Assembly: GCF_033097365.1 (NCBI RefSeq)
Contig: NZ_AP028461.1
Location: 1,116,001 to 1,180,000, forward strand
Direction of reading: 5' to 3'
DNA length: 64,000 nucleotides
From: Actinoplanes sichuanensis
GTDB lineage: Bacteria > Actinomycetota > Actinomycetes > Mycobacteriales > Micromonosporaceae
Of this stretch, positions 52,318 through 60,713 are shown piece by piece. Each line of letters begins with the position of its first letter. Within the stretch, counting starts at the first letter, position 1. The notes under the pieces are model-generated. The model searched no databases. It was not told the origin of the DNA and saw only the letters and a list, made by a program, of their open reading frames with translations. Position numbers and translations under genes: made by a program.

Positions 52318-53925
52318 ATGACACTGCCCCCTCCGGCGCTCACCGAGCCGGGCCCCGCGGCCGACGTGCCGCCGCGCCCGCTGCGGTTGCCGGTGGCCGT
52401 GGCGCTGGCCGTCGCCTCCGGCGTCGCCCTGCTGCTGGCCCTGCCTCCGTACGACCTGTGGTGGCTCGCCCCCGTCGGAGTGGCGCTGCTCGCCGCGGCC
52501 GTACACCGCAGGCGCCTGCGGGCCGGGTTCGGACTCGGTTACCTGACCGGGCTGGTGCTGTTCGTCCCCCTGCTGGAGTGGACCACCATCGGCGCCGGTT
52601 GGCTGCCCTGGATCATCCTCAGCGTCGCGCAGGCCGCCTACATCGGCCTGGCCGGCCTGGCCGGGGCCTGGACGTCGCCGCTGGCCGACCGTTGGCGGGC
52701 ACTGTGGCCACTGCTCACCGGCCTGATCTGGGCCGGGCAGGAGTTCCTGCGCGACCGCACCCCCTTCGGTGGCTTCCCGTGGGGACGGCTCGCGTTCTCC
52801 CAGGGTGACGCCCCCACGCTGCGCCTGGCCGCGTACGGCGGCGCGCCCCTGGTCACCTTCGTGGTCGCGATCGCCGGTGGTGCCCTGCTCGCCCTGGCCT
52901 GGCGGCGCACCGGCGTCCTGGCCGCCGCCGGGTTCGCCGCGCTGACCGCCGTCCTGCTCGTCGGCCCGGCCGTGCTGCCCCTGGCCGGCATCGGCGGACC
53001 GACCACCACGGTGGCCATCGTGCAGGGCAACGTGCCCCGCCTCGGCCTCGACTTCAACGCCCAGCGGCGGGCGGTCCTCGACAACCACGTCAACGCCACC
53101 ATCGCGCTGGCCGCCGACGTCGCCGCCGGCCGACAGAAACAACCGGGCCTGGTCGTCTGGCCGGAGAACTCCAGCGACATCGACCCGCTGCGCAACGACG
53201 ACGCGGCCGCGCTCATCCAGTCCGCCGCCGACGCGATCAAGGCGCCCATCCTGGTCGGCACCCTGCAGCGCACCGACGTGGAGGGTGACATCTACAACGT
53301 CGGCATCCTGTGGCGTCCCGGCGGTGCCGGCCCCGACCTGGACCAGCAGTATGAGAAACGGCACCCGGTCCCGTTCGCCGAGTACATGCCGCTGCGCTCG
53401 ATCGCCCGTCTGGTCACCGACAAGGTCGAGCTGGTCCGCAACATGCTCGCCGGCGACCACCCGGGTGTCATCGACACCGGTGCGGTGGTCGTCGGTGACG
53501 TGATCTGCTTCGAGGTCGCCTACGACGGCATCGTCCGCGACACCGTCGACGGCGGCGCGCAGATCCTCACCGTGCAGACCAACAACGCCACCTTCAACGA
53601 GGCCGAGGCCCTGCAACAGCTGGCCATGGTACGGCTGCGGGCCGTCGAGCACGGCCGCGAGGCCCTGATGGTGTCCACCGTCGGAGTGTCCGGTTTCGTG
53701 GATGGCGAGGGTTCAGTCCACGGTTCGACCGGTTTCAACACCGGTGCGGTGGTGGTCCGTGACATGAACCTTGACGGACCGCGTACGCTGGCGACTCGTT
53801 CGGGCCACTGGCCCGAGGTGCTGATCGTCTTTGGTACGGTCTGCGCCCTCATCGGCGTGCTGCCCCTGCGCCGCCGTAAGACGAGAATCGACAGTGACGA
53901 CGTGACAGTTTCGGAGGAACGGTGA
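52318..53925 (+). CDS. lnt: Apolipoprotein N-acyltransferase
   Basis: Lnt adds the third acyl chain to lipoproteins at the outer face of the membrane. The 535-residue protein has six or more membrane helices in residues 20-225, a nitrilase-like domain and a final membrane helix near 505-525. The catalytic triad is Glu283 (VVWPENSS), Lys347 (QYEKRHPVPFAEYMP) and Cys397 (GDVICFEVAYD). A GTG six bases upstream is an alternative start. The ppm gene overlaps its end by four bases. In mycobacteria the two activities are fused; here they are separate. Confidence 0.94.
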   Translation: MTLPPPALTEPGPAADVPPRPLRLPVAVALAVASGVALLLALPPYDLWWLAPVGVALLAAAVHRRRLRAGFGLGYLTGLVLFVPLLEWTTIGAGWLPWIILSVAQAAYIGLAGLAGAWTSPLADRWRALWPLLTGLIWAGQEFLRDRTPFGGFPWGRLAFSQGDAPTLRLAAYGGAPLVTFVVAIAGGALLALAWRRTGVLAAAGFAALTAVLLVGPAVLPLAGIGGPTTTVAIVQGNVPRLGLDFNAQRRAVLDNHVNATIALAADVAAGRQKQPGLVVWPENSSDIDPLRNDDAAALIQSAADAIKAPILVGTLQRTDVEGDIYNVGILWRPGGAGPDLDQQYEKRHPVPFAEYMPLRSIARLVTDKVELVRNMLAGDHPGVIDTGAVVVGDVICFEVAYDGIVRDTVDGGAQILTVQTNNATFNEAEALQQLAMVRLRAVEHGREALMVSTVGVSGFVDGEGSVHGSTGFNTGAVVVRDMNLDGPRTLATRSGHWPEVLIVFGTVCALIGVLPLRRRKTRIDSDDVTVSEER

Positions 53926-54692
53926 GCGAGGCCGAAGGCTACCCGGGAGTGGGACGGGTCCTCGTGATCATCCCCACGTACAACGAGGCGGACAATGTCC
54001 GGCTGATCACCGAACGGGTGCGTAAGGCGACTCCTGCCGTCGACATCCTGATCGCCGACGACAACTCCCCGGACGGCACCGGCGCCATCGCCGACGAGCT
54101 CGCGCAGGCCGACGACCACATCTTCGTGCTGCACCGGGCCGGCAAGGAGGGCCTCGGCGCCGCCTACAAGGCCGGTTTCGCGTGGGGTAAGGACAAGGGC
54201 TACGACGCGGTCGTCGAGATGGACGCCGACGGCTCCCACGCCCCCGAGGAGCTGCCGCTGCTGCTGGACGCGCTCAAGGACCACGACGTGGTCCTCGGCA
54301 CCCGCTACATCCCCGGCGGGAGTGTCCACAACTGGCCGATGCGGCGGCTGCTGCTGTCCCGCGGCGGCAACATCTACATCCGGATGGCGCTCGGCATGCC
54401 CTTCAAGGACGCCACCGGCGGCTACCGGGCGTACCGGATCGCCGTCCTCGACAAGATCGACGTCGGGACGATCGCGTCCACCGGCTACTCGTTCCAGGTC
54501 GAGATGGCCTGGCGTTCGTACCGGCAGGGCTTCCGGATGAAGGAGGTGCCGATCACGTTCACCGAGCGCGAGATCGGTGTCTCCAAGATGAGCGGCAACA
54601 TCTTCAAGGAACAGCTGCTGAGGGTCACCGTGTGGGGTGTGCAGGCCCGCAAGGAGAGCCTGGTCAACCTGGTCGGCCGCAAACCGCGTTAA
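53922..54692 (+). CDS. ppm1: Polyprenol monophosphomannose synthase (GT2)
   Basis: The 256-residue glycosyltransferase moves mannose from GDP-mannose to polyprenol phosphate for lipoglycans and protein O-mannosylation. It starts at GTG and reads VLVIIPTYNEADNVRLI, IADDNSPDGTGAIADEL, EMDADGSHAPEELP (the DxD metal site) and LGTRYIPGGSVHNWPMRRLLLSRGGN. No C-terminal membrane anchor is present, which fits the actinobacterial soluble form that works next to Lnt. It overlaps lnt by four bases. Confidence 0.94.
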   Translation: MSEAEGYPGVGRVLVIIPTYNEADNVRLITERVRKATPAVDILIADDNSPDGTGAIADELAQADDHIFVLHRAGKEGLGAAYKAGFAWGKDKGYDAVVEMDADGSHAPEELPLLLDALKDHDVVLGTRYIPGGSVHNWPMRRLLLSRGGNIYIRMALGMPFKDATGGYRAYRIAVLDKIDVGTIASTGYSFQVEMAWRSYRQGFRMKEVPITFTEREIGVSKMSGNIFKEQLLRVTVWGVQARKESLVNLVGRKPR

Positions 54693-54724
54693 GGAAACAC
54701 TCAGCTTCGAGGTGTCATGCTTGA

Positions 54725-54750
54725 GCGAGCCCGTCGTGAGGCGGGCTCGC
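54725..54750 (+). terminator. Hairpin between ppm and fxsA
   Basis: GCGAGCCCG (54725-54733) pairs perfectly with CGGGCTCGC (54742-54750) around an eight-base loop, 32 bases past the ppm stop and 24 before the fxsA start. With no T-run it may be a terminator or an RNA-processing/attenuation element within the operon. Confidence 0.6.
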
Positions 54751-54774
54751 GTGGCACCCTCCGGAGGATCGACG

Positions 54775-55284
54775 ATGCGCCGAAGCCGACTGGCCTATCT
54801 GCCCCTAGTGTTTCCGCTGCTCGCCTTCGCTGAGTTCCTGGCTTTCGTCTCGGTGGCGCACGCCATCGGTTTCCTCTGGGCGTCGCTTCTGCTCGCCGCC
54901 TCCAGCGCCGCCGGTGTCCTGCTGCTGCGCCGTGAGGGCATCCGCGGTTTCCGCGCCTTCCAGGAGGCCACCCGCGACGGCCGGCCCCCGGCCGCCGAGG
55001 TCACCAACTCGCTGATCGGCCTGGCCGGGGCGTTGCTGCTGGCCCTGCCCGGTTTCATCACCGGCGTCACCGGCATCGTCCTGCTGTTGCCGCCGAGCCG
55101 TTTCCTGGCCCGGCGCGGCGTCGAGCGCCTCGCCTCCCGCCGTCTGGGCGGCGCCGCCACCGGCGACCTGTTCGGCCCACGCCGAGTCCGAGTCCACCAG
55201 AGCGACCCGGTAACGGTCGTCGTGGTCGACGAACAGCGCCCCACTCCACCTGCCGCAGCCATCGAGGGCGAAATCGTCCGCTGA
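54775..55284 (+). CDS. fxsA: FxsA-family membrane protein
   Basis: The 169-residue product starts at ATG after GGAGGATC. Three or four membrane helices occur (LAYLPLVFPLLAFAEFLAFV, IGFLWASLLLAASSAAGVLLL, SLIGLAGALLLALPGFITGVTGIVLLLP), and the FxsA pattern GFITDxxG-like LPGFITGVTGIVLLLPPSR is clear. The C-terminal 50 residues are cytoplasmic. In E. coli, FxsA affects phage F exclusion; its normal function is unknown. It follows ppm and is probably part of the same transcript unless the hairpin stops it. Confidence 0.88.
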   Translation: MRRSRLAYLPLVFPLLAFAEFLAFVSVAHAIGFLWASLLLAASSAAGVLLLRREGIRGFRAFQEATRDGRPPAAEVTNSLIGLAGALLLALPGFITGVTGIVLLLPPSRFLARRGVERLASRRLGGAATGDLFGPRRVRVHQSDPVTVVVVDEQRPTPPAAAIEGEIVR

Positions 55285-55335
55285 CCCACACCGGCCGCTT
55301 GCCCGCCGCTTTTCCTGGGCAGCTGCTTGCGCTGA

Positions 55336-55650
55336 GTGGCCGGCGCGGGTCGTTTCAGCGCTGCGCGTCTGGACGCATCGCCTCAGCGCTGCGCGGCGTG
55401 GGGGTCGTTTCGGTGCTGCGAGTCCCGGGCGGGTGGTCTTAGTGCTGCGCGGAGTGAGGGTCGTCTTAGTGCTGCGTGGCGTGGGGGTCGTTTCGGTGCT
55501 GCGAGTCCCGGGCGGGTGGTCTTAGTGCTGCGCGGAGTGAGGGTCGTCTTAGTGCTGCGTGGCGTGGGGGTCGTTTCGGTGCTGCGAGTCCCGGGAGGGT
55601 CGTTCTAGCGTGCGCTTCCGGGCGTGTCGCCTCGGTGCTTCGCGGCCCGG
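55336..55650. repeat. 83-bp minisatellite with about 25-bp internal units
   Basis: An 83-bp unit begins at 55398, 55481 and 55564 (GTGGGGGTCGTTTCGGTGCT at each start), the last copy being partial. Internally it is built from related segments of the type GTCTTAGTGCTGCGCGGAGT. Degenerate copies extend to about 55336 and 55650. It lies between fxsA and the rbpA region. Confidence 0.9.
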
Positions 55651-56199
55651 CCCCCGCCACTCCCACCCATCGCCTGCAATTCACTCTGGTGCGAAATCGA
55701 GCCACACCCCGCGCACCGCCCCACCCACTGACCGCGAGTGGTGATCCGCTGTGCGGATCGAGCCGCGGGCGACCACCCGATCTCGCCGCGCCGTGCGTGG
55801 GTGAGGCGTGGCATGCGGTAATGGGTACGACCTGGCACCACGCCTCCGCAGCTCGTTGCCCTTGCTAGCCCCGTGCCCGCGCCCGCCGCGCCCGCCGCGC
55901 CCGTCCGCGCTTGTCGCGCCCGTCCGCGCTGGTCGTGCCCGTGTCCGCCGCGCTCGTAGGCCCGCACTCGTCGCGTCGCGCTAGCCGCCCGCGTCTGCGG
56001 TGACCCCGCGTCTGCGGTGACCCCGCGTCTGCGGTGACCCTGTGCTTGCGGTGACTCCCGCATTCCGCGGCTCGCGCCCGCCGTGATCCCCACCCCTGCC
56101 GTGTCCCGCGCTCGCCGGCTGTGTTTGACCCCGGGAGGGCGTGGCCCTGACCGGGCGTATCGCGCTGCGTCAGCCCACGTATCCGTCGCTCACCGTGGA
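55651..56199. other. Gene-free low-complexity stretch with a 17-bp tandem repeat
   Basis: No convincing gene is present. Around 55880-55960 the sequence alternates CCGCGCCCG-type words. At 55991-56041 a 17-bp unit, GCGTCTGCGGTGACCCC, occurs three times in tandem (55991, 56008, 56025) and a degenerate fourth copy follows. Frames crossing the region are repetitive and lack motifs. Confidence 0.7.
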
Positions 56200-56313
56200 C
56201 ATGGTGACCTGCGGTGCGCGTCGGATACGGCCGACGCCGACGACCCCGCCATCTGGATCAACCCGGCCGATCGGGGCCGCTGCCTGATCACCGGCACCGC
56301 CAAGAACGCTGTA
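56200..56313 (+). pseudogene. Remnant of a secreted 3-phytase (beta-propeller phytase) gene
   Basis: An in-frame segment at 56215-56313 reads SDTADADDPAIWINPADR and continues GRCLITGTAKNA. This matches the N-terminal blade of beta-propeller phytases (DADDPAIWVNP, then SLVIGTDKNAG). It breaks off directly into unrelated sequence and the terminator of rbpA; the remaining 300 or more residues are missing, and upstream there is no signal peptide in frame. It is therefore a fragment, probably left after a deletion. The identification rests on one motif block. Confidence 0.6.
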
Positions 56314-56340
56314 GCGCCGGATCCGGGGCCGGGCATGCGG

Positions 56341-56373
56341 AAAGGGCCACCCCGTCAGTCGGGGTGGCCCTTT
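56341..56373. terminator. Strong rho-independent-like terminator of rbpA
   Basis: AAAGGGCCACCCC (56341-56353) pairs perfectly with GGGGTGGCCCTTT (56361-56373) around a seven-base loop. Read on the minus strand it ends in a T-run (three T in the stem), 13 bases past the rbpA stop. Confidence 0.92.
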
Positions 56374-56385
56374 CCGTGTCGGTTC

Positions 56386-56724
56386 TCAGCGACCGCGGCG
56401 GGTGCGAACCTCCTGCAGCCGCTCGTTGAGGATGTCCTCCAGTTCGGCGATCGAACGCCGCTCCAGAAGCATGTCCCAGTGGGTGCGCGGCGGCTTGGCC
56501 TTCTTCTGCTCCGGCTCGCTGCCGTCGACCAGTCGGGCGACGCTGCCGTCGAACTTGCACTCCCAGGTGGTGGGCACCTCGGCGTCGACGGCGAACGGCA
56601 CCTCGAACTGGTGACCCTTCACGCACAGGTACTCGCGGGTCTGCCGGGGCGCCAGCTCAGTGTTACGGTCGGACTCGTAGCTGACTGCGCCTAGACGGCT
56701 GCCGCGCAGCATGCGTTCGCCCAT
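56386..56724 (-). CDS. rbpA: RNA polymerase-binding protein RbpA
   Basis: RbpA binds the principal sigma factor and RNA polymerase and promotes open-complex formation in actinobacteria. The 112-residue product begins MGERMLRGSRLGAVSYESDR at an ATG with GGGAAAG upstream. It has the core Zn-ribbon-like domain (LCVKGHQFEVPF ... WECKFDG, two Cys and a His) and the C-terminal sigma-interaction helix RTHWDMLLERRSIAELEDILNERL. Both are intact. A sigma-R-type promoter lies about 40 bases upstream, as known for rbpA in Streptomyces. Confidence 0.96.
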   Translation of the reverse strand: MGERMLRGSRLGAVSYESDRNTELAPRQTREYLCVKGHQFEVPFAVDAEVPTTWECKFDGSVARLVDGSEPEQKKAKPPRTHWDMLLERRSIAELEDILNERLQEVRTRRGR

Positions 56725-56766
56725 GATCGGCTTTCCCCTCGCTCGTGGTGCTGCTCTCGTTGGTGT

Positions 56767-56792
56767 AACGAAAGGCGCGGCCGCTGGATTCC
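56767..56792 (-). promoter_or_regulatory. Sigma-R-type promoter of rbpA
   Basis: On the minus strand GGAAT (56792-56788) and GTT (56769-56767) are separated by exactly 18 bases, the consensus for the thiol-stress sigma factor SigR of Streptomyces and SigH of mycobacteria. The -10 element is 43 bases before the rbpA ATG. It predicts induction of rbpA by disulfide stress. Confidence 0.8.
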
Positions 56793-57228
56793 TCCGCCGG
56801 GATCCCCGCCGGCCGCCTAAGTTGTCTGTCCGCACCGCTGTATCGGCGGTGTTAACGCTATGAGCGTAACCGGCCACTCACCCCAGCTCGCAAACCGAAC
56901 CGGTACCCAAGCGGCCCTTGGTCCACTTTATGGGTCTTTGGAGCTTGTTCGGGTGGTGCGATGTCGGTCACTCGATCAGATTCACTCGTAATTCACGGCA
57001 CCTTCGGTCACCCGCGGATGCGCACACCGTAGTGATCGGCTGACACCGGACGTGCTGAAGCCTTCCGGCCACCTCCTCTGCCCGCCCGCGAACGTGAGAA
57101 TGTTCACCACTTCTTCTCCCGCGAGGCCTCGACTCAGGAAACGCCACTCCCCATCGCGGCCCGCCGGGTTCCGCCCTGCACGGTTTTCTACCCCGAACAG
57201 CGGCGCGTACACCCGCCGGCTCTCCTGC
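56793..57228. other. Intergenic region between rbpA promoter and the coiled-coil gene
   Basis: About 435 bases with no convincing gene. GC is lower than in the surroundings near 56920-57000. Additional promoters for rbpA may lie here, but I see no clear element; open frames lack motifs and ribosome-binding sites. Confidence 0.5.
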
Positions 57229-58368
57229 TCAGCTGTTGTCGGAGGCCGTCGGCTGGGCCGGAGCCGGCACCGGCGCGGCCGGTCGCGCGGCTCCGAGCGC
57301 GGCCAGAGCCGCCGCCAGGTCGCTGACCTGCGACGTCAATTGGGCAACCCGGTTCTGCGCGGCGTCGGCGTCGGTGCGGGCGAACGCGAGGCGGCGTTCG
57401 AGATCGGCCTGGTCCCGCGCGGCACGGTCGGCGGCCCTTTCAAGATCCTCAGTGGTACGCCGTAGAGCGTCCCGTTCAGCGAGTGCCGCGGACAGGGACT
57501 CCCGCGCGGCGGACGCCTCCGCCTCGGCCCGGTGCGCCCGGTCGGCGGCCTCGTCACGCTCACGTTCGGCGGTGGTGGCGCGCTGGCCCTCCCGGACGGC
57601 GTCGGCCGCCAGCCGTTCCGCCTGCTCCCGAGCGGCCGTCAGTTCCTCCTGCGTGCGGCGTTGCGCTGCTTCGGCCGTACCGCGGAAATCTTTGGCATCT
57701 TGAATCGCGGTCTTGAGGTCACGCTCGGCGCTGTCGCGGGCGCCGCGCATGTCCTGAAGCTCGCGGCGCGCCGCCTCCAGATCCTCGGCGGCCGCGTCGC
57801 GTTCCGCCTCGGCACGCTCACGCAGGGCAGCCGCTGCGGTGGCAGCACGGACCGCCTCATCACGGGCCGCAGCCGCCTCCTGGGCGCGTTTGCCTGCCTC
57901 CTCGGCCGCCCGCTTCGCATCCTCGGCCTGCTGGCGGGCCTCGTCACGCTCGGCGGTGGCGGCACCCGCGACCTGCTGCGCCGCAGCGGCCGCGGTCGTC
58001 GCGTGCTCGGCGTCACGACGGGCATCGTCACGCTCCGCATGCGCGGCCGCAACCTGCCCGGACGTCTCCGCCCGAACCTCGGCGACCTGCCGCTCCACAC
58101 CGGCCGGAGACATCTCCGAATGCAGCGCCTCGGTCAGCGACCCGACAAGCTGATCAAGACGATCAACGACCTCCCACGTACGGGCGACCTGCCCCGCCAG
58201 TCCCGGCGACTGACGGTGCCGCATCCGCACGTTGCGCGAGGCACGCTGACATTCCCCGTCGTTGTCCCGGCAGTAGCGGAACGGCCGGCCGGCAGACGAA
58301 CGCTGCGGAACCGGGCGACCACAGTGGCCGCAGGGACGGGTCTCGGCTTCGGAATCCTGCACAGTCAT
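57229..58368 (-). CDS. Zinc-finger plus long coiled-coil protein
   Basis: I do not recognise a family. The 379-residue protein has an N-terminal Cys cluster (CGHCGRPVPQ near 13-22, then YCRDNDGEC near 32-40) that could bind one zinc ion, followed by a basic stretch (RNVRMRHRQ) and a continuous Ala/Glu/Arg/Asp-rich coiled coil from about 85 to 355, ending in a Pro/Ala tail. It resembles DNA- or partition-associated scaffold proteins with a zinc-binding head (for example KfrA-like arrangements), but no helix-turn-helix is visible. No neighbour suggests a function. Confidence 0.75.
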   Translation of the reverse strand: MTVQDSEAETRPCGHCGRPVPQRSSAGRPFRYCRDNDGECQRASRNVRMRHRQSPGLAGQVARTWEVVDRLDQLVGSLTEALHSEMSPAGVERQVAEVRAETSGQVAAAHAERDDARRDAEHATTAAAAAQQVAGAATAERDEARQQAEDAKRAAEEAGKRAQEAAAARDEAVRAATAAAALRERAEAERDAAAEDLEAARRELQDMRGARDSAERDLKTAIQDAKDFRGTAEAAQRRTQEELTAAREQAERLAADAVREGQRATTAERERDEAADRAHRAEAEASAARESLSAALAERDALRRTTEDLERAADRAARDQADLERRLAFARTDADAAQNRVAQLTSQVSDLAAALAALGAARPAAPVPAPAQPTASDNS

Positions 58369-59099
58369 AACGCCCCCAACCCTAGGCCGCCGTCACCCCG
58401 CACCTCGGCAACCACACCGTTCACCACCCACATGATCCCCGTCCCACCCCGACTCCGTTCCGGTAGGACCCTCGCAAGCCCCCGCCACCGCCCGCTCGTC
58501 GCCCGCCGGTTCACCGTCCGTCGTCCGTCGCCCGCCGGTCCGTCGCCCGTCGCCTGTCGTCTGCCGGTCCGTTGTCCGTTGCCTGTCGTCTGCCGGTCCG
58601 TTGCCCGTCGCCTGTCGTCCGTCGTCTGCCGGTCCATTGGGCGTCGCCTGGCGTATGGTGGCCGCCGTTGCCCGTTGCCTGCCGTCTGTTGCCTGTTGCG
58701 CGGCGTCGGTGCGCGCCGTCTGTTGCCTGTTGTGCGGCGCCGGTGCCCGCCGCCTGTTTTCCCGTCGGACGGCAGCCACCGTTCGGCGCACGTGGATCTT
58801 GGACAAAGCGCACCCTCGCGTCGATCTTGCGGCTCCGTCCACATCCCAACGGGAAGAAGGTTGCAGAGTCTCCACCGGGTAGTGGGCCTTGCATGAGAAA
58901 CCACGCTCACATGTGAGGATCGTGTGAGATCCCTGTCGATGTGACGAGGTGTGCAAGATTCGCCAGGCTCGCCGGGGCCTCTGCGGGCACGACAATGCAG
59001 CCTTGGACCCGCGCCTCGATCTCGTTCCTGGCCGGCGCGACGGCTGCGGGATGGGTGGTGGGCTTACGGGGCGTACCTCGATGGTCTTAAGGTTTTCCG
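58369..59099. repeat. Gene-free stretch with degenerate repeats and a palindrome
   Basis: At 58500-58770, words such as GTCGCCTGTCGTCTGCCGGT and GTCTGTTGCCTGTTG recur irregularly, forming degenerate direct repeats of about 27-36 bases. Frames on both strands give Arg/Thr/Gly or Val/Cys/Ala repeats with no motif. Further on, CTCACATGTGAG (58906-58917) is a perfect 12-bp palindrome, followed by GGATC and GATCC arms at 58917-58932; these could be an operator. Confidence 0.7.
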
Positions 59100-59903
59100 A
59101 TGGAACGCACCGCGTTGGTTACCGGGGCCTCGTCCGGGATTGGTCTGGCTACGGCGAAGGCTCTGGTCAGCCGGGGTTTTCGGGTGTTCGGGACCAGTCG
59201 GGATCCGGACCGGCTGAAGCCTGAGCAGCGGGCCGACGGTGTCGACTATCTGGCGCTCGATCTTGAGGATGACGCTTCGATCGACAGTCTTGCGGGGCCG
59301 TTGGCCGAAGTCGACGTGCTGGTCAACAACGCGGGGGAGAGTCAGTCGGGGCCGATCGAGGAGCTTCCGATGGATGCTCTGCGGCGGATCTTCCAGGTCA
59401 ACGTGCTCGGGCCGGTTCGGGTGGCGCAGCTGGTGCTGCCGGGGATGCGGGAGCGCCGCTACGGGCGAGTGGTCATGGTCGGGTCGATGCTGGCGTCGTT
59501 CCCGCTGGCCTATCGATCGTCGTATGTGGCCTCGAAAGCGGCGATCAAGGGTTTCAGCAATGGGGCCCGGCAGGAGCTGACGCCGTTCGGGGTGTGGATG
59601 ACGACGGTGGAGCCGGGGTCGATCGCCACCGGGATCAGTGAGCGCCGTACCAAATACATCGGTGAGGGTTCGCCGTATCGGGAGGACTTCGCCCGGATGC
59701 TGGCCGCTCTCGACCGCAACGAGCGTGCCGGGATCACCGCGGAACGCGTCGCCCAGACGATCGTCGCCGCAATCGAAGCGGACCGGCCGAAGGCCCGCTA
59801 CGCGGTCGGCAGCAACGCTCCGGCCGTCTTCGCGCTGCGTCGCCTCCTCCCCAGCGGGGTCGTCGAGAAGATCGTCCACCGGCGTCACGACCTCAGCCGC
59901 TAA
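59100..59903 (+). CDS. Short-chain dehydrogenase/reductase
   Basis: The 267-residue SDR begins MERTALVTGASSGIGLATAKAL. It has the cofactor loop GASSGIG, the NNAG motif (VLVNNAGESQSGPIEELP) and the catalytic Tyr142 and Lys146 in SYVASK, with an upstream Ser in VMVGSMLASF. GTSRDPDRL after the first strand suggests NADP preference. The C-terminal NAPAVFALRRLLPSGVVEKIV resembles classical SDRs acting on retinol- or steroid-like substrates, but the substrate is unknown. AAGG lies eight bases before the ATG. Confidence 0.92.
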   Translation: MERTALVTGASSGIGLATAKALVSRGFRVFGTSRDPDRLKPEQRADGVDYLALDLEDDASIDSLAGPLAEVDVLVNNAGESQSGPIEELPMDALRRIFQVNVLGPVRVAQLVLPGMRERRYGRVVMVGSMLASFPLAYRSSYVASKAAIKGFSNGARQELTPFGVWMTTVEPGSIATGISERRTKYIGEGSPYREDFARMLAALDRNERAGITAERVAQTIVAAIEADRPKARYAVGSNAPAVFALRRLLPSGVVEKIVHRRHDLSR

Positions 59904-59922
59904 GCCACCGCCGGCGTCCCGA

Positions 59923-60010
59923 GAACCGAGGACGCTGGACCGCCGCCAGCGCGGCCGGAACCGAGGGCGCTGGACCGTCGCCAGCGCGGCCGGAACTGAG
60001 GGCGGTGGCC
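59923..60010. repeat. 35-bp tandem repeat with internal hairpins
   Basis: GAACCGAGG begins units at 59923 and 59958, and the variant GAACTGAGG begins a third at 59993 (period 35). Each unit contains CGCTGG and CCAGCG, which can pair as GCTGGAC...CCAGC hairpins. It lies past the SDR stop, in the 327-base gap before the convergent DoxX gene; the rest of that gap shows nothing further. Confidence 0.85.
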
Positions 60011-60230
60011 GACCTCCGGAAACGCGGGGGTGCCGGGCGGCGGAGATCAGAGCGCGAAACCGGCGGCCGGTGTCCCATTCAGCGAGCTTGCTGGCAGCGA
60101 GCGTGCCGAGGCTTCGCCGGCGGAGGTGGGTGAAGCGGGTGAGGTGAACGCGATGCCGGCTCGCGAGGCGGAAAGCGGCCACTGAAAGCCGCGAGCCGGA
60201 CCGGGTGGGTTGTGTGCGGCAGGGGAAGCG

Positions 60231-60662
60231 TCAGCGGGTGGCTTGAGTCCGGCTGGTCAGGCGGCCTCGGATGGTGCTGATCGCGCTTGTGGCGGCCAGT
60301 GCCCACAGCACCAGTAGCGGCTGGAAGAACAGCCGCACGAAACGCTTCGTGTCGGTGTCCAGGCCGAAGCCGTCTTTGTGCTCCAGCCACTGGGCCACGT
60401 TGCCTGGGAAGATCACGATGAAGAACAGGGCCACTATCGCGCCCAGGAGGCCCCGCGCCGGCTGTCGCCACACCGTCAGCAAGGCCAGGCCTAGGCTGAT
60501 CTCGACCACGCCGGACGCCAGCACCACGAAGTCGGCGGGAAGCGGGAACCAACCCGGCACCTGCGCCTGGAACTCACTGCGGGCCACGGTCAGATGGGTG
60601 ATGCCGGCGAACGTCAGGACCGCGCCGAGCAGCGCCTGACCCACGTTGCGGAAGACCGCCAT
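60231..60662 (-). CDS. DoxX-like membrane protein
   Basis: The 143-residue protein begins at ATG after GGAGGGG and has four membrane helices (VGQALLGAVLTFAGITHL, DFVVLASGVVEISLGLALL, GLLGAIVALFFIVIFPGNV, LFFQPLLVLWALAATSAI), the DoxX/DUF-type layout with GITHL in helix 1 and FPGNVAQW in helix 3. DoxX-like proteins are linked to thiol or redox stress in mycobacteria. It is divergent from a TetR gene with a perfect palindrome between them. Confidence 0.88.
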   Translation of the reverse strand: MAVFRNVGQALLGAVLTFAGITHLTVARSEFQAQVPGWFPLPADFVVLASGVVEISLGLALLTVWRQPARGLLGAIVALFFIVIFPGNVAQWLEHKDGFGLDTDTKRFVRLFFQPLLVLWALAATSAISTIRGRLTSRTQATR

Positions 60663-60693
60663 GATGCCCCTCCAGATATGAGTACCGAATCAT

Positions 60694-60713
60694 AACTGAT
60701 GAATCCATCAGTT
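60694..60713. promoter_or_regulatory. Palindromic TetR operator
   Basis: AACTGATG (60694-60701) and CATCAGTT (60706-60713) form a perfect 8-bp inverted repeat with a four-base spacer (AATC). It sits 24 bases before the tetR ATG and 32 bases before the doxX-like ATG, in the local AT peak that must contain both promoters. Confidence 0.85.

Noticed and set aside
51869..52321. 150-codon frame between the kam operon and lnt
   Set aside because: Arg/Gly/Pro-rich with no motif, no ribosome-binding site and no conserved start; treated as leader sequence.
56982..57212. 76-codon frame in the region upstream of rbpA
   Set aside because: No ribosome-binding site, no motif and atypical codon use.
58365..58910. 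Arg/Thr/Gly-rich frames in the degenerate repeat region
   Set aside because: The apparent protein repeats (RRQATGDG type) derive directly from the DNA repeats and occur in several frames.
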